A DNA stretch of 61,410 bases from Paenibacillus phocaeensis. Lineage in GTDB: Bacteria > Bacillota > Bacilli > Paenibacillales > Paenibacillaceae. Numbering within the stretch: position 1 is the stretch's first letter; every line of letters starts with the position of its first letter. The stretch is from assembly GCF_900021165.1 (NCBI RefSeq), contig NZ_FCOQ01000034.1:212674-274083 (forward strand), read 5' to 3'. Below, piece after piece: positions 8,343 through 17,553 of the stretch. The position numbers were made by a program, and so were the translations under genes. The notes under the pieces are model-generated. The model was not told the origin of the DNA and did no database searches. It saw only the letters and a list, made by a program, of their open reading frames with translations.

Positions 8343-10859
8343 ATGGATCTTCAGGTTATTACCGAACTTGCACTGCATAAGCCAACACTGCGTCAGCGAA
8401 TGGCACGCCGCATTCGGAACGCATACCGATACGATACCGCCTTCTGGCGATCCGCAGTTGCCGGCCCCTGGGGGGCCGGCATGTTCGCGTTTGGCCTGCT
8501 GGCGCTGGGCATGCCGACCGGGCTCGGAAGCCCGGTCGACCTGCTGCTGTTCCTGCTGGCGGGAACGCTCTGCCTATACCTGACCGCCCACGCCGCCGCG
8601 CTGGTGCTGGCCTTGATCGGCGTACCGATCCCCCGCTTGTTCACGGGGGCGGTTCTGTTCGATTTTGCCGCCGTTTTCGTTATATTCAACTATAACGAGG
8701 TCTCGATCCCCGCGGCTGCGGTGATTGCCGCAGGAATCAGCCTGGCGGGAGTCGCCGCCGGGCTGCTGGCCGGAGCGCTCGCCAGCCGGCGCCTCCGGCT
8801 GCGCCATAAGGCCGCAGCCGCTCTGACGGCGGCGCTGCTCGTTGCGGCCGCCGCGATCTGGCCGTTCGCGGCGGGGAATGACTCCGCCGTGCCGGCTTAC
8901 CAAGGCGCGCAAAGCGCCGGGGTCGAGACAGCCGGCGGAGTCGATGAGGGCGGCGGGCTCGCGCTCGGCGGCGACGCCGAGGAAGCCCTCGCTGCGGCCG
9001 TGCCGAGCTTGGCCGATCAGCTTGACAGCCCCGCCGAACCCGGGCCTTACGCCGTGTCGACCTTCACCTACGGCAGCGGGAACGATGCCTGGCAGCCGGA
9101 ATACGGCGAAGCGGTCGACGTCAAGTCCGAGTCGGTGGACGCCTCGGCTTATATCAAGAAGTGGTCGGTCTACCGGACCGCTTACTGGGGATTTAATCAG
9201 CGGGCATTGCCGCTGAACGGAAGAGTCTGGATGCCGGCGATGGCTGAGGGGGAATCCACCGGCGACAGCCAAAACCCGTTTCCGCTCGTGCTGATCGTTC
9301 ACGGCAATCACCTGATGGAGGATTTCTCCGACGACGGTTACGCTTATCTCGGGGAACTGCTGGCCAGCCGCGGATTTATCACCGTGTCAATCGATGAGAA
9401 TTTCCTGAATTACTCCGTGTGGACGGGGATTCCCGATAACGATATGAAGGTCCGGGCCTGGATTCTATTGAAGCATTTGCAGCAGCTCGGCGCTTTTGCC
9501 GATGAGCCCGGCAACCCGTTATACGGCAAAATCGACTTGGCCCGCATCGGACTGGTTGGCCATTCCCGCGGAGGGCAGGCGGTTGCGATGGCCGCAGCTT
9601 ACAAGGATTGGTTCGGAAGCGACGCCGAACTGATCCAGAGTTTATCCGCCTTCCGGATTGAGGCGATCGCCGCTATAGCCCCAACCGACAAGAAGGTGGA
9701 CGGGAAGGTCACCCATCTGAAGGATGTCAGCTACCTGACGCTGCAAGGCGCGCGCGACGGCGATGTCAGCGACTTCGACGGCGACCGCCAGTACATGCGG
9801 ACGAGTTATTCGCCAGGCCAAGGCCGGTTCAAGGCTTCGCTGTACATCGAAGACGCCAACCACAGCCAGTTCAACAGCAGTTGGGGCGGCCGCGACGTCA
9901 GCTATCCGAAAGGGATCCTGCTCAGTCGGGACGGAATGTTGTCGCCTGCCGAACAGCGAAGCATCGCCAAAGTGTATCTCTCGGCCTTCTTCGAAGAGAC
10001 GCTCCGCAGCAGGAGGTTCGGGGGCGGCGCGGTGCCGGTGTTCGCTTCGTCAGCATCTGCGGCATCTTCAGCGGTATCGTCACCGTCAGCGGCGGCCTCG
10101 GACGCCCCTTCCACAACCGGCGAGGCTTCCGTCACAACCTCCGCACCGGGCCGCTATCTCCCGTTGCTGCAGGATTACCGCACCGGATTGGCCTGGCTCC
10201 CGGACACCGCGTATTACAATCGGTTCGAGAGCAGCGCGTTTACCGCTTGGGCCCGTTACGATGAGGACTCGGACCGGGTAACGCTGCCCGGGGGCGGGAA
10301 AGCGGCGGCCAGCGGCCTAGCCTGGAAGGAAGAAGATGCGAGAAACCGGCAGAACGGGGTTAAGCCCTCCCGCGGAATCGTCCTGGAACGCCGGTTAAAC
10401 GGCGGCGAGCCGTCTGCCTACGGATTAAGCTGGGAGCAAGGGGCTCCGCTGCCGAATAGCGGTCAGCCGGAGGGGCTGGCGTTTTCGCTGACCGACCGGA
10501 GTTATGAGCTGGAGGACGGCGTTACGCCCGATGCGGCGCTAGCCTCCGGTTCCGTAGCGATGGACATAGAGCTTATTGATGGCAACGGCATCTCCGTCCG
10601 GGTGCCGCTGGAACGATTCAGGGATGCCGAACCGCTTCCCGTTACCTCGTTTACGATCCACCCCTGGCTGGATCGCCACCTGTCGGGCGGCAAATACAAG
10701 CATCCGACGGAAGCCGTATTCCAGACGTACCGGCTGTCCCTGGCGGACTTCGCTGCCGCCAATCCGGACTTTGACCCGAACACCGGGATCCGGGGGCTGG
10801 CTTTCCGCCTAAGCGGCGGCTCCGCCAAGCTGATGCTGGACGATATCGGAGTCTACTGA
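8343..10859 (+). CDS. Membrane-anchored alpha/beta hydrolase
   Basis: This is a large protein of 838 residues. The first ~175 residues contain five to six hydrophobic segments. A low-complexity linker (about 180-235) follows, then an alpha/beta-hydrolase core. The core shows LVLIVHGNH at about 317 (oxyanion region) and the nucleophile elbow GHSRGG with Ser408. A Ser/Ala-rich linker (about 570-605) leads to a C-terminal region of about 230 residues that I do not recognise. The catalytic part resembles chlorophyllase/cutinase-type esterases. GGGGG seven bases upstream supports the ATG. The protein probably faces outward from the membrane. The substrate is unknown. Confidence 0.78.
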   Translation: MDLQVITELALHKPTLRQRMARRIRNAYRYDTAFWRSAVAGPWGAGMFAFGLLALGMPTGLGSPVDLLLFLLAGTLCLYLTAHAAALVLALIGVPIPRLFTGAVLFDFAAVFVIFNYNEVSIPAAAVIAAGISLAGVAAGLLAGALASRRLRLRHKAAAALTAALLVAAAAIWPFAAGNDSAVPAYQGAQSAGVETAGGVDEGGGLALGGDAEEALAAAVPSLADQLDSPAEPGPYAVSTFTYGSGNDAWQPEYGEAVDVKSESVDASAYIKKWSVYRTAYWGFNQRALPLNGRVWMPAMAEGESTGDSQNPFPLVLIVHGNHLMEDFSDDGYAYLGELLASRGFITVSIDENFLNYSVWTGIPDNDMKVRAWILLKHLQQLGAFADEPGNPLYGKIDLARIGLVGHSRGGQAVAMAAAYKDWFGSDAELIQSLSAFRIEAIAAIAPTDKKVDGKVTHLKDVSYLTLQGARDGDVSDFDGDRQYMRTSYSPGQGRFKASLYIEDANHSQFNSSWGGRDVSYPKGILLSRDGMLSPAEQRSIAKVYLSAFFEETLRSRRFGGGAVPVFASSASAASSAVSSPSAAASDAPSTTGEASVTTSAPGRYLPLLQDYRTGLAWLPDTAYYNRFESSAFTAWARYDEDSDRVTLPGGGKAAASGLAWKEEDARNRQNGVKPSRGIVLERRLNGGEPSAYGLSWEQGAPLPNSGQPEGLAFSLTDRSYELEDGVTPDAALASGSVAMDIELIDGNGISVRVPLERFRDAEPLPVTSFTIHPWLDRHLSGGKYKHPTEAVFQTYRLSLADFAAANPDFDPNTGIRGLAFRLSGGSAKLMLDDIGVY

Positions 10860-11050
10860 CGCGCACGATCGTACCTTGATTATCCCTCGTGCTGCCTTTG
10901 CACGATGATCCCTTTCAGTCAGAAGCCGGGGCTTGGAGTAAGGCCGCGGCTCTTCCCCGGTTCTCGGCGATCTGATCAAAGGGGATCCTCCTGCAAAACG
11001 TCCGTCCAGCCTGCGTCCCTCGAATTTTATCCTTTTCTGGCCGGATAACT

Positions 11051-11081
11051 AAAAAAATGGCCAGCCAGAAATTCTGGCTGA
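11051..11081 (-). terminator. Rho-independent terminator of the GbsR-type gene
   Basis: On the minus strand the stem CAGCCAGAA/TTCTGGCTG is followed by GGCCA and seven T residues. It lies about ten bases after the GbsR-type stop codon. Confidence 0.8.
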
Positions 11082-11090
11082 CCTGATAAA

Positions 11091-11645
11091 TTATTCCGTT
11101 TCCTTCGGGACCAGCTTGTAGATCTCTCCGCTTTCCATCGTATCGATCAGCCGGTCAAGCCATTCGTAATACTTCACGGTTTCTCTCATCTTGCGAACAT
11201 CTTCCTCCAGCACCCGGCGCAGCGGTCCATCCGCCTCCTCCGCCATCGCTTTGGTCAATTCCTCAATCGAGCGGCGCAGCACCAGGATATTGCTCTCCAC
11301 CGCTTTTCTCCATTTAATTGCGAAAAAGTCCGTAAACGTCTGATACCAATCGTATTCTACTTCATATAAGTCCTTGCGGGAGCCTTTCTCCCACACTTTA
11401 TTGACCATTTTGAGATCCAACAGGGTGCGGACTCCCGTACTCATGCTGGTTTTGCTCATCTTCATTTCCATGCCCATCTCGTCAAGGGTCATCGGTTTGT
11501 CGGCAAAGAACAACAGCCCGTACAGGTGCCCCGTCGATAGGGAGACCCCGTATAAGTCCATGTTTCGGCCGATCGCCTCGATCACGCGCTTGCGTACCTT
11601 CATTAATAATGCCTGTTGCTCATCGGTGAGCTGGTCCAAGCTCAT
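11091..11645 (-). CDS. GbsR/OpcR-type MarR-family regulator of osmoprotectant genes
   Basis: This regulator of 184 residues has a winged helix-turn-helix at about residues 30-100. It includes STGHLYGLLFFADKPMTLDEM and the MSKTSMSTGVRTL recognition region, which are characteristic of GbsR and OpcR. In Bacillus such proteins repress choline and glycine-betaine uptake or synthesis genes. It is divergent from opuA, which supports that role. The C-terminal half is helical and rich in acidic and basic residues, as expected for the dimerisation part. GGAGG upstream of the ATG supports the start. Confidence 0.88.
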   Translation of the reverse strand: MSLDQLTDEQQALLMKVRKRVIEAIGRNMDLYGVSLSTGHLYGLLFFADKPMTLDEMGMEMKMSKTSMSTGVRTLLDLKMVNKVWEKGSRKDLYEVEYDWYQTFTDFFAIKWRKAVESNILVLRRSIEELTKAMAEEADGPLRRVLEEDVRKMRETVKYYEWLDRLIDTMESGEIYKLVPKETE

Positions 11646-11999
11646 GCTTGCAACCTCCTATCCATTTGCAAAAAAACCTCTTCGGCTGTCACGCGCATCT
11701 CCGCGAAACCCCACGTGATCACGCGGCTCAACGCTTATTCTATCTTAAGAAAGTCAAGCCCAAAAGTAAAGAAGCAGCCTAGGTAGCATTTGGGAGGATT
11801 ACGGAGTTATCTGGTGGTTCGTTACGTTCAGTTTTTTCTGTACGTTCCTTACGTACGGTTTTCGTCTTTGCGTTCCTTGAAAGGGATTTGTTACACTTAC
11901 AACACGGATCGATGCGATACCGCCTCGCTTGATTATTTTCGTGCTGAGCGAAGTCGATATCGAAGGGGGAACTCAAGGATATAGAAAAGGAGTGAATCT
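11646..11999. other. Intergenic region gbsR-type / opuA
   Basis: This 354-bp divergent control region holds no credible gene. Short ORFs here overlap on both strands and lack ribosome binding sites. It contains a GTACGT/ACGTAC inverted repeat and several spaced CGTT-like words around 11818-11872. An AAAGGAG ribosome binding site precedes opuAA. Confidence 0.6.
11840..11856. promoter_or_regulatory. Inverted repeat, candidate GbsR-type operator
   Basis: GTACGT-TCCTT-ACGTAC is a perfect 6-bp inverted repeat with a 5-bp centre, about 145 bp upstream of opuAA and 195 bp upstream of the regulator. Its position suits a shared operator. The binding assignment is inference. Confidence 0.4.
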
Positions 12000-13250
12000 A
12001 TGAATCAGCAACCCTTATTGCAAGTACGTGAAGTCAGTAAATTATTTGGCCCGCATGCCGAGCAGGGCATTCCCTTATTGAAGCAAGGTTACTCCAAAGA
12101 ACGTCTGCTTAAGGAAAAAGGCATTACCGTCGGCGTCGGACAGGTCAGCTTGGACATCCGGGAAGGCGAGATTTTCGTCATCATGGGTTTGTCCGGGAGC
12201 GGCAAATCGACGCTGGTTCGCATGCTCAATCGGTTAATTGAACCGACGGCCGGTGAAATCCTGCTGCATGGACGTGATCTTCGTAAAATGAACAAATCCG
12301 AACTCCGCGAGGTGCGGCGCAAATCCATCAGCATGGTGTTCCAGAAGTTCGCCTTATTCCCGCACCGAACTGTTCTGCAGAATGTGGAATACGGACTGGA
12401 AATTCAGAAGGTTGCGAAAAAAGATCGCCGCGACAAAGCGATGCAAGCGCTCGAGCTCGTTGGCCTGAAGGGCTGGGAGCTCAAAATGCCGGATCAGCTC
12501 AGCGGCGGCATGCAGCAGCGGGTTGGCTTGGCCCGCGCCCTCGCCAATGACCCGGAAATCCTGCTCATGGATGAAGCGTTTAGCGCGCTCGACCCGCTCA
12601 TTCGCCGCGACATGCAAGACGAACTGTTGGAACTGCAAGAGAAGATGAAGAAGACGATCGTCTTCATTACCCATGATCTCGATGAAGCGCTGCGCCTCGG
12701 CGACCGGATCGCCTTGATGAAAGACGGCGCGCTCGTTCAAATCGGCACGCCGGAGGAAATGCTGATGAACCCGGCCAACCGCTATGTCGAGCGATTCATC
12801 GAGGACGTGGACCTGTCCAAGGTATTGACCGCGGCCCGCGTGATGCGCCGGCCGGAGAGCGTCACCCTGGATCGGGGGCCGCGGGTAGCCCTCGAATTAA
12901 TGCGCGAACGGGGCATTTCCAATTTGTTCGTTATTGGCCGGGGCAAACGTCTGCTTGGCGTCATTACAGCTGAAGACGCCTCCCGCGCCGCCAAAGACGG
13001 AGCCGGCCTGGAGGAAATCCTGATTACAGACGGCCCGCGTGTGTCCCCGGACACAGTGTTGAGCGACTTATTTGAGGTTACCAGTTCATCCAAGGTACCG
13101 CTGGCGGTCGTAGACGAGCAGGAACGCCTGCTCGGCGTTATTGTGCGCGGGGCTGTACTCGGAGCTCTCGCCGGAGAAACGCATCACGAACCCAAGGAGG
13201 TGAATCCAGATGAAGTCCATACCGAAATTGCCGCTGGCCGATTGGATTGA
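12000..13250 (+). CDS. opuAA: Glycine betaine ABC importer ATPase OpuAA
   Basis: This is a 416-residue ATPase of the OpuA/ProV group. Walker A is GLSGSGKST at about residue 62. The family-specific NRLIEPTAGEILLHG region and MVFQKFALFPHRTVLQNVEYG follow, then the LSGGMQQRVGLARAL signature and LLMDEAFSALDPL Walker B. Two C-terminal CBS domains (about 280-400) would sense ionic strength as in other OpuA/ProV proteins. It overlaps opuAB by 41 bases, and the opuAB ribosome binding site lies inside this gene. It is the first gene of opuAA-AB-AC. Confidence 0.96.
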   Translation: MNQQPLLQVREVSKLFGPHAEQGIPLLKQGYSKERLLKEKGITVGVGQVSLDIREGEIFVIMGLSGSGKSTLVRMLNRLIEPTAGEILLHGRDLRKMNKSELREVRRKSISMVFQKFALFPHRTVLQNVEYGLEIQKVAKKDRRDKAMQALELVGLKGWELKMPDQLSGGMQQRVGLARALANDPEILLMDEAFSALDPLIRRDMQDELLELQEKMKKTIVFITHDLDEALRLGDRIALMKDGALVQIGTPEEMLMNPANRYVERFIEDVDLSKVLTAARVMRRPESVTLDRGPRVALELMRERGISNLFVIGRGKRLLGVITAEDASRAAKDGAGLEEILITDGPRVSPDTVLSDLFEVTSSSKVPLAVVDEQERLLGVIVRGAVLGALAGETHHEPKEVNPDEVHTEIAAGRLD

Positions 13251-14055
13251 ATCGCTGGTCGATGCAATGGAACAGTCGCTCGGCGGGTTTTTCGACGGGT
13301 TGTCCACAGCGATCAAAGCGATCGTTGACTTGTTCGCCGGATTGTTTCTGCTGCCGCATCCCTTGCTCTTTATTGTCATCATCGGAATCCTTGCTTATTT
13401 GATCGGGAAATGGCAGCTGGCCCTGTTCACCGTTATCGGGTTCCTTCTGATTGATAACCTCGGTTATTGGAACGAAACCATGAACACGTTAGGTCTGGTG
13501 ATCACGTCCGGATTAATCTCCATTCTGCTGGGGATTCCGATTGGAATCTGGAGTGCCTACAGCAAGGTGGTCCATCGGATCGTCTCACCGCTGCTGGATT
13601 TCATGCAGACGATGCCGGCGTTCGTCTATCTGCTGCCGGCTGTCACTTTCTTCAGCCTGGGTGTCGTGCCTGGGGTCATCGCTTCGGTGATCTTCGCCAT
13701 CCCGCCAACCATTCGGCTCACCTATCTCGGGATTAAGCAGGTGTCCGGCGAGTTGACGGAAGCGGCTAACGCCTTCGGCTCGACGTCCTGGCAGAAGTTG
13801 TTCAAGGTCGAGCTGCCGCTCGCCATGCCTACGTTGATGGCCGGGGTGAACCAGACGATCATGCTGAGCTTGTCGATGGTCGTCATTGCCTCCATGATCG
13901 GGGCGCAAGGTATCGGGGCTACCGTCTACCGGGCGGTTACCCAACTGAAGATCGGGCAAGGGTTTGAGGCCGGTCTGGCCGTGGTCGTCCTGGCTATCGT
14001 GCTCGACCGCTTTACACAAAATTTGTTTAAATCCAAACCACAAAGGGGAGATTAA
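13210..14055 (+). CDS. opuAB: Glycine betaine ABC importer permease OpuAB
   Basis: This is a 281-residue permease with about seven transmembrane segments. The ProW-type sequences FMQTMPAFVYLLPAV and ELTEAANAFGSTSWQKLFKVELPLAMPTL (EAA loop) are clear. The ATG is preceded by AAGGAGGTG, placed within the end of opuAA. It is followed one base later by opuAC. It forms the membrane channel of OpuA. Confidence 0.96.
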   Translation: MKSIPKLPLADWIESLVDAMEQSLGGFFDGLSTAIKAIVDLFAGLFLLPHPLLFIVIIGILAYLIGKWQLALFTVIGFLLIDNLGYWNETMNTLGLVITSGLISILLGIPIGIWSAYSKVVHRIVSPLLDFMQTMPAFVYLLPAVTFFSLGVVPGVIASVIFAIPPTIRLTYLGIKQVSGELTEAANAFGSTSWQKLFKVELPLAMPTLMAGVNQTIMLSLSMVVIASMIGAQGIGATVYRAVTQLKIGQGFEAGLAVVVLAIVLDRFTQNLFKSKPQRGD

Positions 14056-14056
14056 G

Positions 14057-15004
14057 ATGAACATGAAGAAGACGAGGAAACTGATGGTGCTGGCTGGATT
14101 GGTGGGCGTATTGGCTTTGTCCGCCTGCGGGCAAGCGAACAATTCCACGGCCGGTGCCGGAAACAACGCGCCGGACTCTTCGGCGAACGGGGCGGGCAAC
14201 GCTTCGACCGGAGCGGTAGGAGAGCAAGTCGACTACGAAATCATCGGCATCGATCCCGGCGCCGGGATTATGAAAGCGACAAGCCAGGCGATCGAAACCT
14301 ACGGTTTGGAGAACTGGAAGCTCATTGAAGGCTCTGGTGCGGCCATGACCGCGATGCTGGATAAGGCGGTCAAATCCGAGAAACCGATCATTATTACCGG
14401 CTGGACACCGCACTGGATGTTCGCCAAATACGATCTGAAGTATCTGGAGGACCCGCAGAAGGTTTACGGCGAAGCAGAGGAAATCCATACGGTAGCTCGG
14501 AAAGGCTTGAAGGAAGACCATCCGACCGCCTATGAATTCCTCGACCGCTTCGAATGGACTTCGGATGAAATGGGAACGATCATGACCGCGATCCAGGAAG
14601 GCGAGGATCCGGCTGCGGCCGCCAAAGCCTGGGCAGATGCCAATCCGGACCGCGTCGATTCTTGGACTGAAGGCTTGACGCCGGTGGACGGCGATAAGCT
14701 CAAGCTGAGCTATGTCGCATGGGATTCGGAGATCGCCAGCACTAACTTGCTGGAGTACGTGCTCGAAACCAAACTCGGTTACGACGTCGAGTCGCTGCAA
14801 GTCGAAGCCGGCCCGATGTGGACCGGCGTCGCCAGCGGGGATGTCGATGCAACTGCCGCTGCCTGGTTGCCGCTCACCCATGCGGATTACTGGGACAAAT
14901 ACGGCGAACAGCTGGACGACCTCGGCGCCAACATGACCGGCGTCAAAACCGGCCTGGTCGTTCCGGTTTACATGAACATCAACTCGATTGAGGATTTGAA
15001 GTAA
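14057..15004 (+). CDS. opuAC: Glycine betaine-binding lipoprotein OpuAC
   Basis: This is a binding protein of about 315 residues. The start at ATG 14057 follows GGGGAG and gives a lipoprotein signal ending in LSAC at about residue 23; an upstream start would bury this. A Ser/Asn/Gly-rich spacer follows. The mature domain shows IIGIDPGAGIM, PIIITGWTPHWMF, LSYVAWDSEIASTN and VEAGPMWTGVASG, which match Bacillus OpuAC closely, including the tryptophans of the betaine-binding cage. It delivers betaine to OpuAA/OpuAB. Confidence 0.96.
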   Translation: MNMKKTRKLMVLAGLVGVLALSACGQANNSTAGAGNNAPDSSANGAGNASTGAVGEQVDYEIIGIDPGAGIMKATSQAIETYGLENWKLIEGSGAAMTAMLDKAVKSEKPIIITGWTPHWMFAKYDLKYLEDPQKVYGEAEEIHTVARKGLKEDHPTAYEFLDRFEWTSDEMGTIMTAIQEGEDPAAAAKAWADANPDRVDSWTEGLTPVDGDKLKLSYVAWDSEIASTNLLEYVLETKLGYDVESLQVEAGPMWTGVASGDVDATAAAWLPLTHADYWDKYGEQLDDLGANMTGVKTGLVVPVYMNINSIEDLK

Positions 15005-15037
15005 TCTTGGGTCGACTCTCTGGATCAATTCTCTGTC

Positions 15038-15220
15038 TAACGGAACTCAGAGACCTTATTTATCCATTTCCCGGCTATTTCCCGCTGTAACGGAACCCAG
15101 TGACCTTATTTGGCTCTAATGCCAGCGAATGAGCTACCTTTACCCGAAATAAGGTCTTCTAGTTCCGTTATCAAGGGAGAACACCTATAAAGTGTAGAAT
15201 AGCGTCTCCTGGTTCCGTTA
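15038..15220. repeat. Four-copy inverted intergenic repeat, type 1
   Basis: The 470-bp gap after opuAC holds no gene. Four copies of a ~24-bp word with consensus TAACGGAACYNRNNGACCTTATTT occur. Two are forward (15038-15061 and 15088-15111). Two are inverted (15147-15170 and about 15197-15220). The step within each pair is 50 bp. As RNA, the two halves could pair into a long imperfect stem. The fourth copy is the most diverged. Confidence 0.85.
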
Positions 15221-15348
15221 ACACTCACAACGTTATCAACGCAACGGAAGACCCGGGCTAAGTAAGTCCAAGATTCGATACCGAATCTCCAGCCCTGAAG
15301 TTACTTCGTGATCGGAAGATGACTTTGTGAACAACCTTGAAAGAATGG

Positions 15349-15380
15349 AAGAAGCCGCCCCTTATTCGGGACGGCTTCTT
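15349..15380. terminator. Strong hairpin between opuAC and the glycosyltransferase
   Basis: The 13-bp arms AAGAAGCCGCCCC and GGGACGGCTTCTT pair with one mismatch around a six-base loop. It could terminate opuA transcription or the convergent glycosyltransferase. Only short T-stretches flank it. Confidence 0.6.
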
Positions 15381-15473
15381 CATGTATATATCAATTAAGA
15401 AGAGGGAGTATCTAAAGAATACCACCGGTTCCTTAAAGGAACATTACGGAAACCTGAAGAACAGCTTAAAATT

Positions 15474-16799
15474 TCACTTCCAAATTCGTTTTCGTTGCAG
15501 CGCCTCCTGCACGTAACCATAGAAGGAAACCGGGCTCATCACCATTTGGTAGAATAGTACGTAGGCAATAAAGCCAAACAGGTTTTTGCGGATGCGCAGA
15601 TTGAGTGAGCGAAACACCTGGCTCTGGTACCGATACAAAATAAAGTTCTGGATAAAGGTCAGCGGCAGCACCAGCAGCGTTGCCGGCCCGACGATCCAGA
15701 AGATGCCGAAAAAAGCGAGGACCAAACCCGGCAGCCAACAGAAGGTGTACACCAAATCCAAATACGGCATCAGTAAATTGCAGCCGGTTAAATATTTGGC
15801 GTAAACAGAGGGGTGGTTCCACGGTTTGAGCAATTTCAAGGCTTCGATCATGCCCCGAGCCCAGCGACTCCGCTGTCTTACGAGATGTCGGAACGATTCA
15901 GGAACCTCCGTAAAAGCGACGGCCATCGGTTCAAAATACACCCGCCAACGCCGGGCCAAAAACTTCCACGTCAGCACGATGTCCTCGCCGATCGCATCCG
16001 GCCACCCTTGAACGGAGCGCACGGCATCCGTTTTGTAGAGCGAAAAAGCTCCCTGCGCAACGAGCGTCCCTTGGAACATCCCTTGCAGTCTTTTTACGCT
16101 GGCTATTCCGAGGAAATAATCCCACTCCTGCAGCTTGGCCCAGAAATTACGGCGGCTGTTGCGAACGAGTACCGCTCCCGCGACCGCGCAAATATCCGGC
16201 GGCGCCGCTTCCAAGCGAGACACGATATGCTTGACCGCCAGCTTGTGCAGCAGTGTGTCCGCATCCAGCGTGATCATCAGTTCCGTCTCCACCAAGGGCA
16301 ACGCAGCGTTGAGCGCATGGTTTTTGCCCGGCGTTTTCTCCTCAAGCACCAGCAGGTCCAAACCCAGCTCCCTGCCGGCAGCCATAGCCCGCTCCACCGT
16401 TTGATCCGAGCAATTGTTGTCGATCACGATGACCTTCAACTGCCCCGAGTACTCCTGATCGGCCAGATATGCCAGCGTGGTCCGTATCCCCCGCTCCTCA
16501 TTGTAACAAGCGATCAGCACGGTCACCGGCCGCTCGGGGGAGCGTGCCGGGAGCGGCGGCTGCCGGTCCAACAGCAGGCTGACGACCATAAATGCGTTCA
16601 TGTATCCGGGAATATACGAGATCCCCGCGATGATGAGAACCGCCACAGGCAAAGTAACATGCTTCGCAAAATCGTGCAGCCACGGCATCGATACCCCGAT
16701 GGAAAAAAGCATCCACAGCCCTGCCGCCGCATGGCTGATCCAAAATTTCTGCCTCACCGAGACGTAAATGCGATTAGGGTCGTCATAGCTGCGGTTCAT
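15474..16799 (-). CDS. Family 2 glycosyltransferase, processive synthase type
   Basis: This is a membrane glycosyltransferase of about 441 residues. ATG 16799 is preceded by GGGAGAG; a longer start lacks one. Two N-terminal hydrophobic segments precede the GT-A catalytic domain with TVLIACYNEE, VIDNNCSDQT, ITLDADTLL (metal-binding DxD) and the QRSRWARG motif that marks processive synthases such as hyaluronan, cellulose and poly-GlcNAc synthases. At least two hydrophobic segments close the protein. The polymer cannot be named; an exopolysaccharide or poly-N-acetylglucosamine-like product is likely. No partner genes are adjacent. Confidence 0.85.
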   Translation of the reverse strand: MNRSYDDPNRIYVSVRQKFWISHAAAGLWMLFSIGVSMPWLHDFAKHVTLPVAVLIIAGISYIPGYMNAFMVVSLLLDRQPPLPARSPERPVTVLIACYNEERGIRTTLAYLADQEYSGQLKVIVIDNNCSDQTVERAMAAGRELGLDLLVLEEKTPGKNHALNAALPLVETELMITLDADTLLHKLAVKHIVSRLEAAPPDICAVAGAVLVRNSRRNFWAKLQEWDYFLGIASVKRLQGMFQGTLVAQGAFSLYKTDAVRSVQGWPDAIGEDIVLTWKFLARRWRVYFEPMAVAFTEVPESFRHLVRQRSRWARGMIEALKLLKPWNHPSVYAKYLTGCNLLMPYLDLVYTFCWLPGLVLAFFGIFWIVGPATLLVLPLTFIQNFILYRYQSQVFRSLNLRIRKNLFGFIAYVLFYQMVMSPVSFYGYVQEALQRKRIWK

Positions 16800-16933
16800 G
16801 TTGCTCTCCCTTATTGTTGAAATCAATCTGTTATATCAAGCAGATCACTTCATTATAGTGGGTGTCGGACAACCTGTAAATCACTTAACTCTTTAGGAAA
16901 ATTTGAGAAATTTGTGATTTTCCCGAAAAACCG

Positions 16934-17371
16934 CTACGGTTCCCAGTTCCATAGGCCTTGTTTGCCGAGGGCAGGAATGGGCTCCGGGAACCAGCGCATC
17001 TCGGTCAACTCCCAAGCATATCGGCCTGGCGCAAAATCGCCGAACCGGTATTCCTGCCCGGCGGCTTCCAACCTTCTATCCCCTCCGCCCAGCCATGCCG
17101 TCTCCCCGTTGTCTTGCAGTACGGGGAGGCAATCATTCAACCGGCAGACGGCCACGATCGCGCCAACCGGCAGTTGGTCCGCAGACTTATAACCGTGCGA
17201 TGCCAAAAGTGATCGAATCGGCTCCGTCTCGCAAACCTTCCGATCCACCTGCTTGCCGGCATGAATCCCAAGCTCACCGCGGTAATTCGTTCTCCAACTT
17301 CGCGTTTCCAACCGTTTGGCCCCAATCGCAATCAGCGTCGCCCAGGGTTGTCGTATCGTGATGCAGCGCAT
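16934..17371 (-). CDS. ASCH domain protein
   Basis: This small protein of 145 residues has the ASCH fold signature: an N-terminal IRQPWATLIAIGAKRLETRSWRTNYRGELGIHAGK and GAIVAVCRLNDC. ASCH domains are PUA-like and are thought to bind RNA or modified nucleosides; some members hydrolyse N4-acetylcytidine. It is monocistronic between the glycosyltransferase and the nuclease-like gene. I cannot tell which ASCH activity it has. Confidence 0.85.
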   Translation of the reverse strand: MRCITIRQPWATLIAIGAKRLETRSWRTNYRGELGIHAGKQVDRKVCETEPIRSLLASHGYKSADQLPVGAIVAVCRLNDCLPVLQDNGETAWLGGGDRRLEAAGQEYRFGDFAPGRYAWELTEMRWFPEPIPALGKQGLWNWEP

Positions 17372-17553
17372 GATATCCTCCTCTTTCTCCCATGTTTTTC
17401 ATTATATATGAATTTTCGGCGGATGTTTTCTAGTTCTTATTCTCATCAAGTTTACTAAGAAGTATAATGATTAAGATAGGGTCATGTTTAACCACGCTGA
17501 AAAAATAAGCAAAATCTCTCAGCCGATGGGAAAAGTACCAAGGGGTAATTTCG

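Noticed and set aside
11779..11984. Overlapping short ORFs in the gap before opuAA
   Set aside because: ORFs occur on both strands over the same sequence, lack ribosome binding sites and overlap the probable control region.
15005..15473. Insertion sequence or miniature transposon
   Set aside because: The repeats are internal words in a two-plus-two layout. No terminal inverted repeat with target duplication or transposase remnant could be seen.
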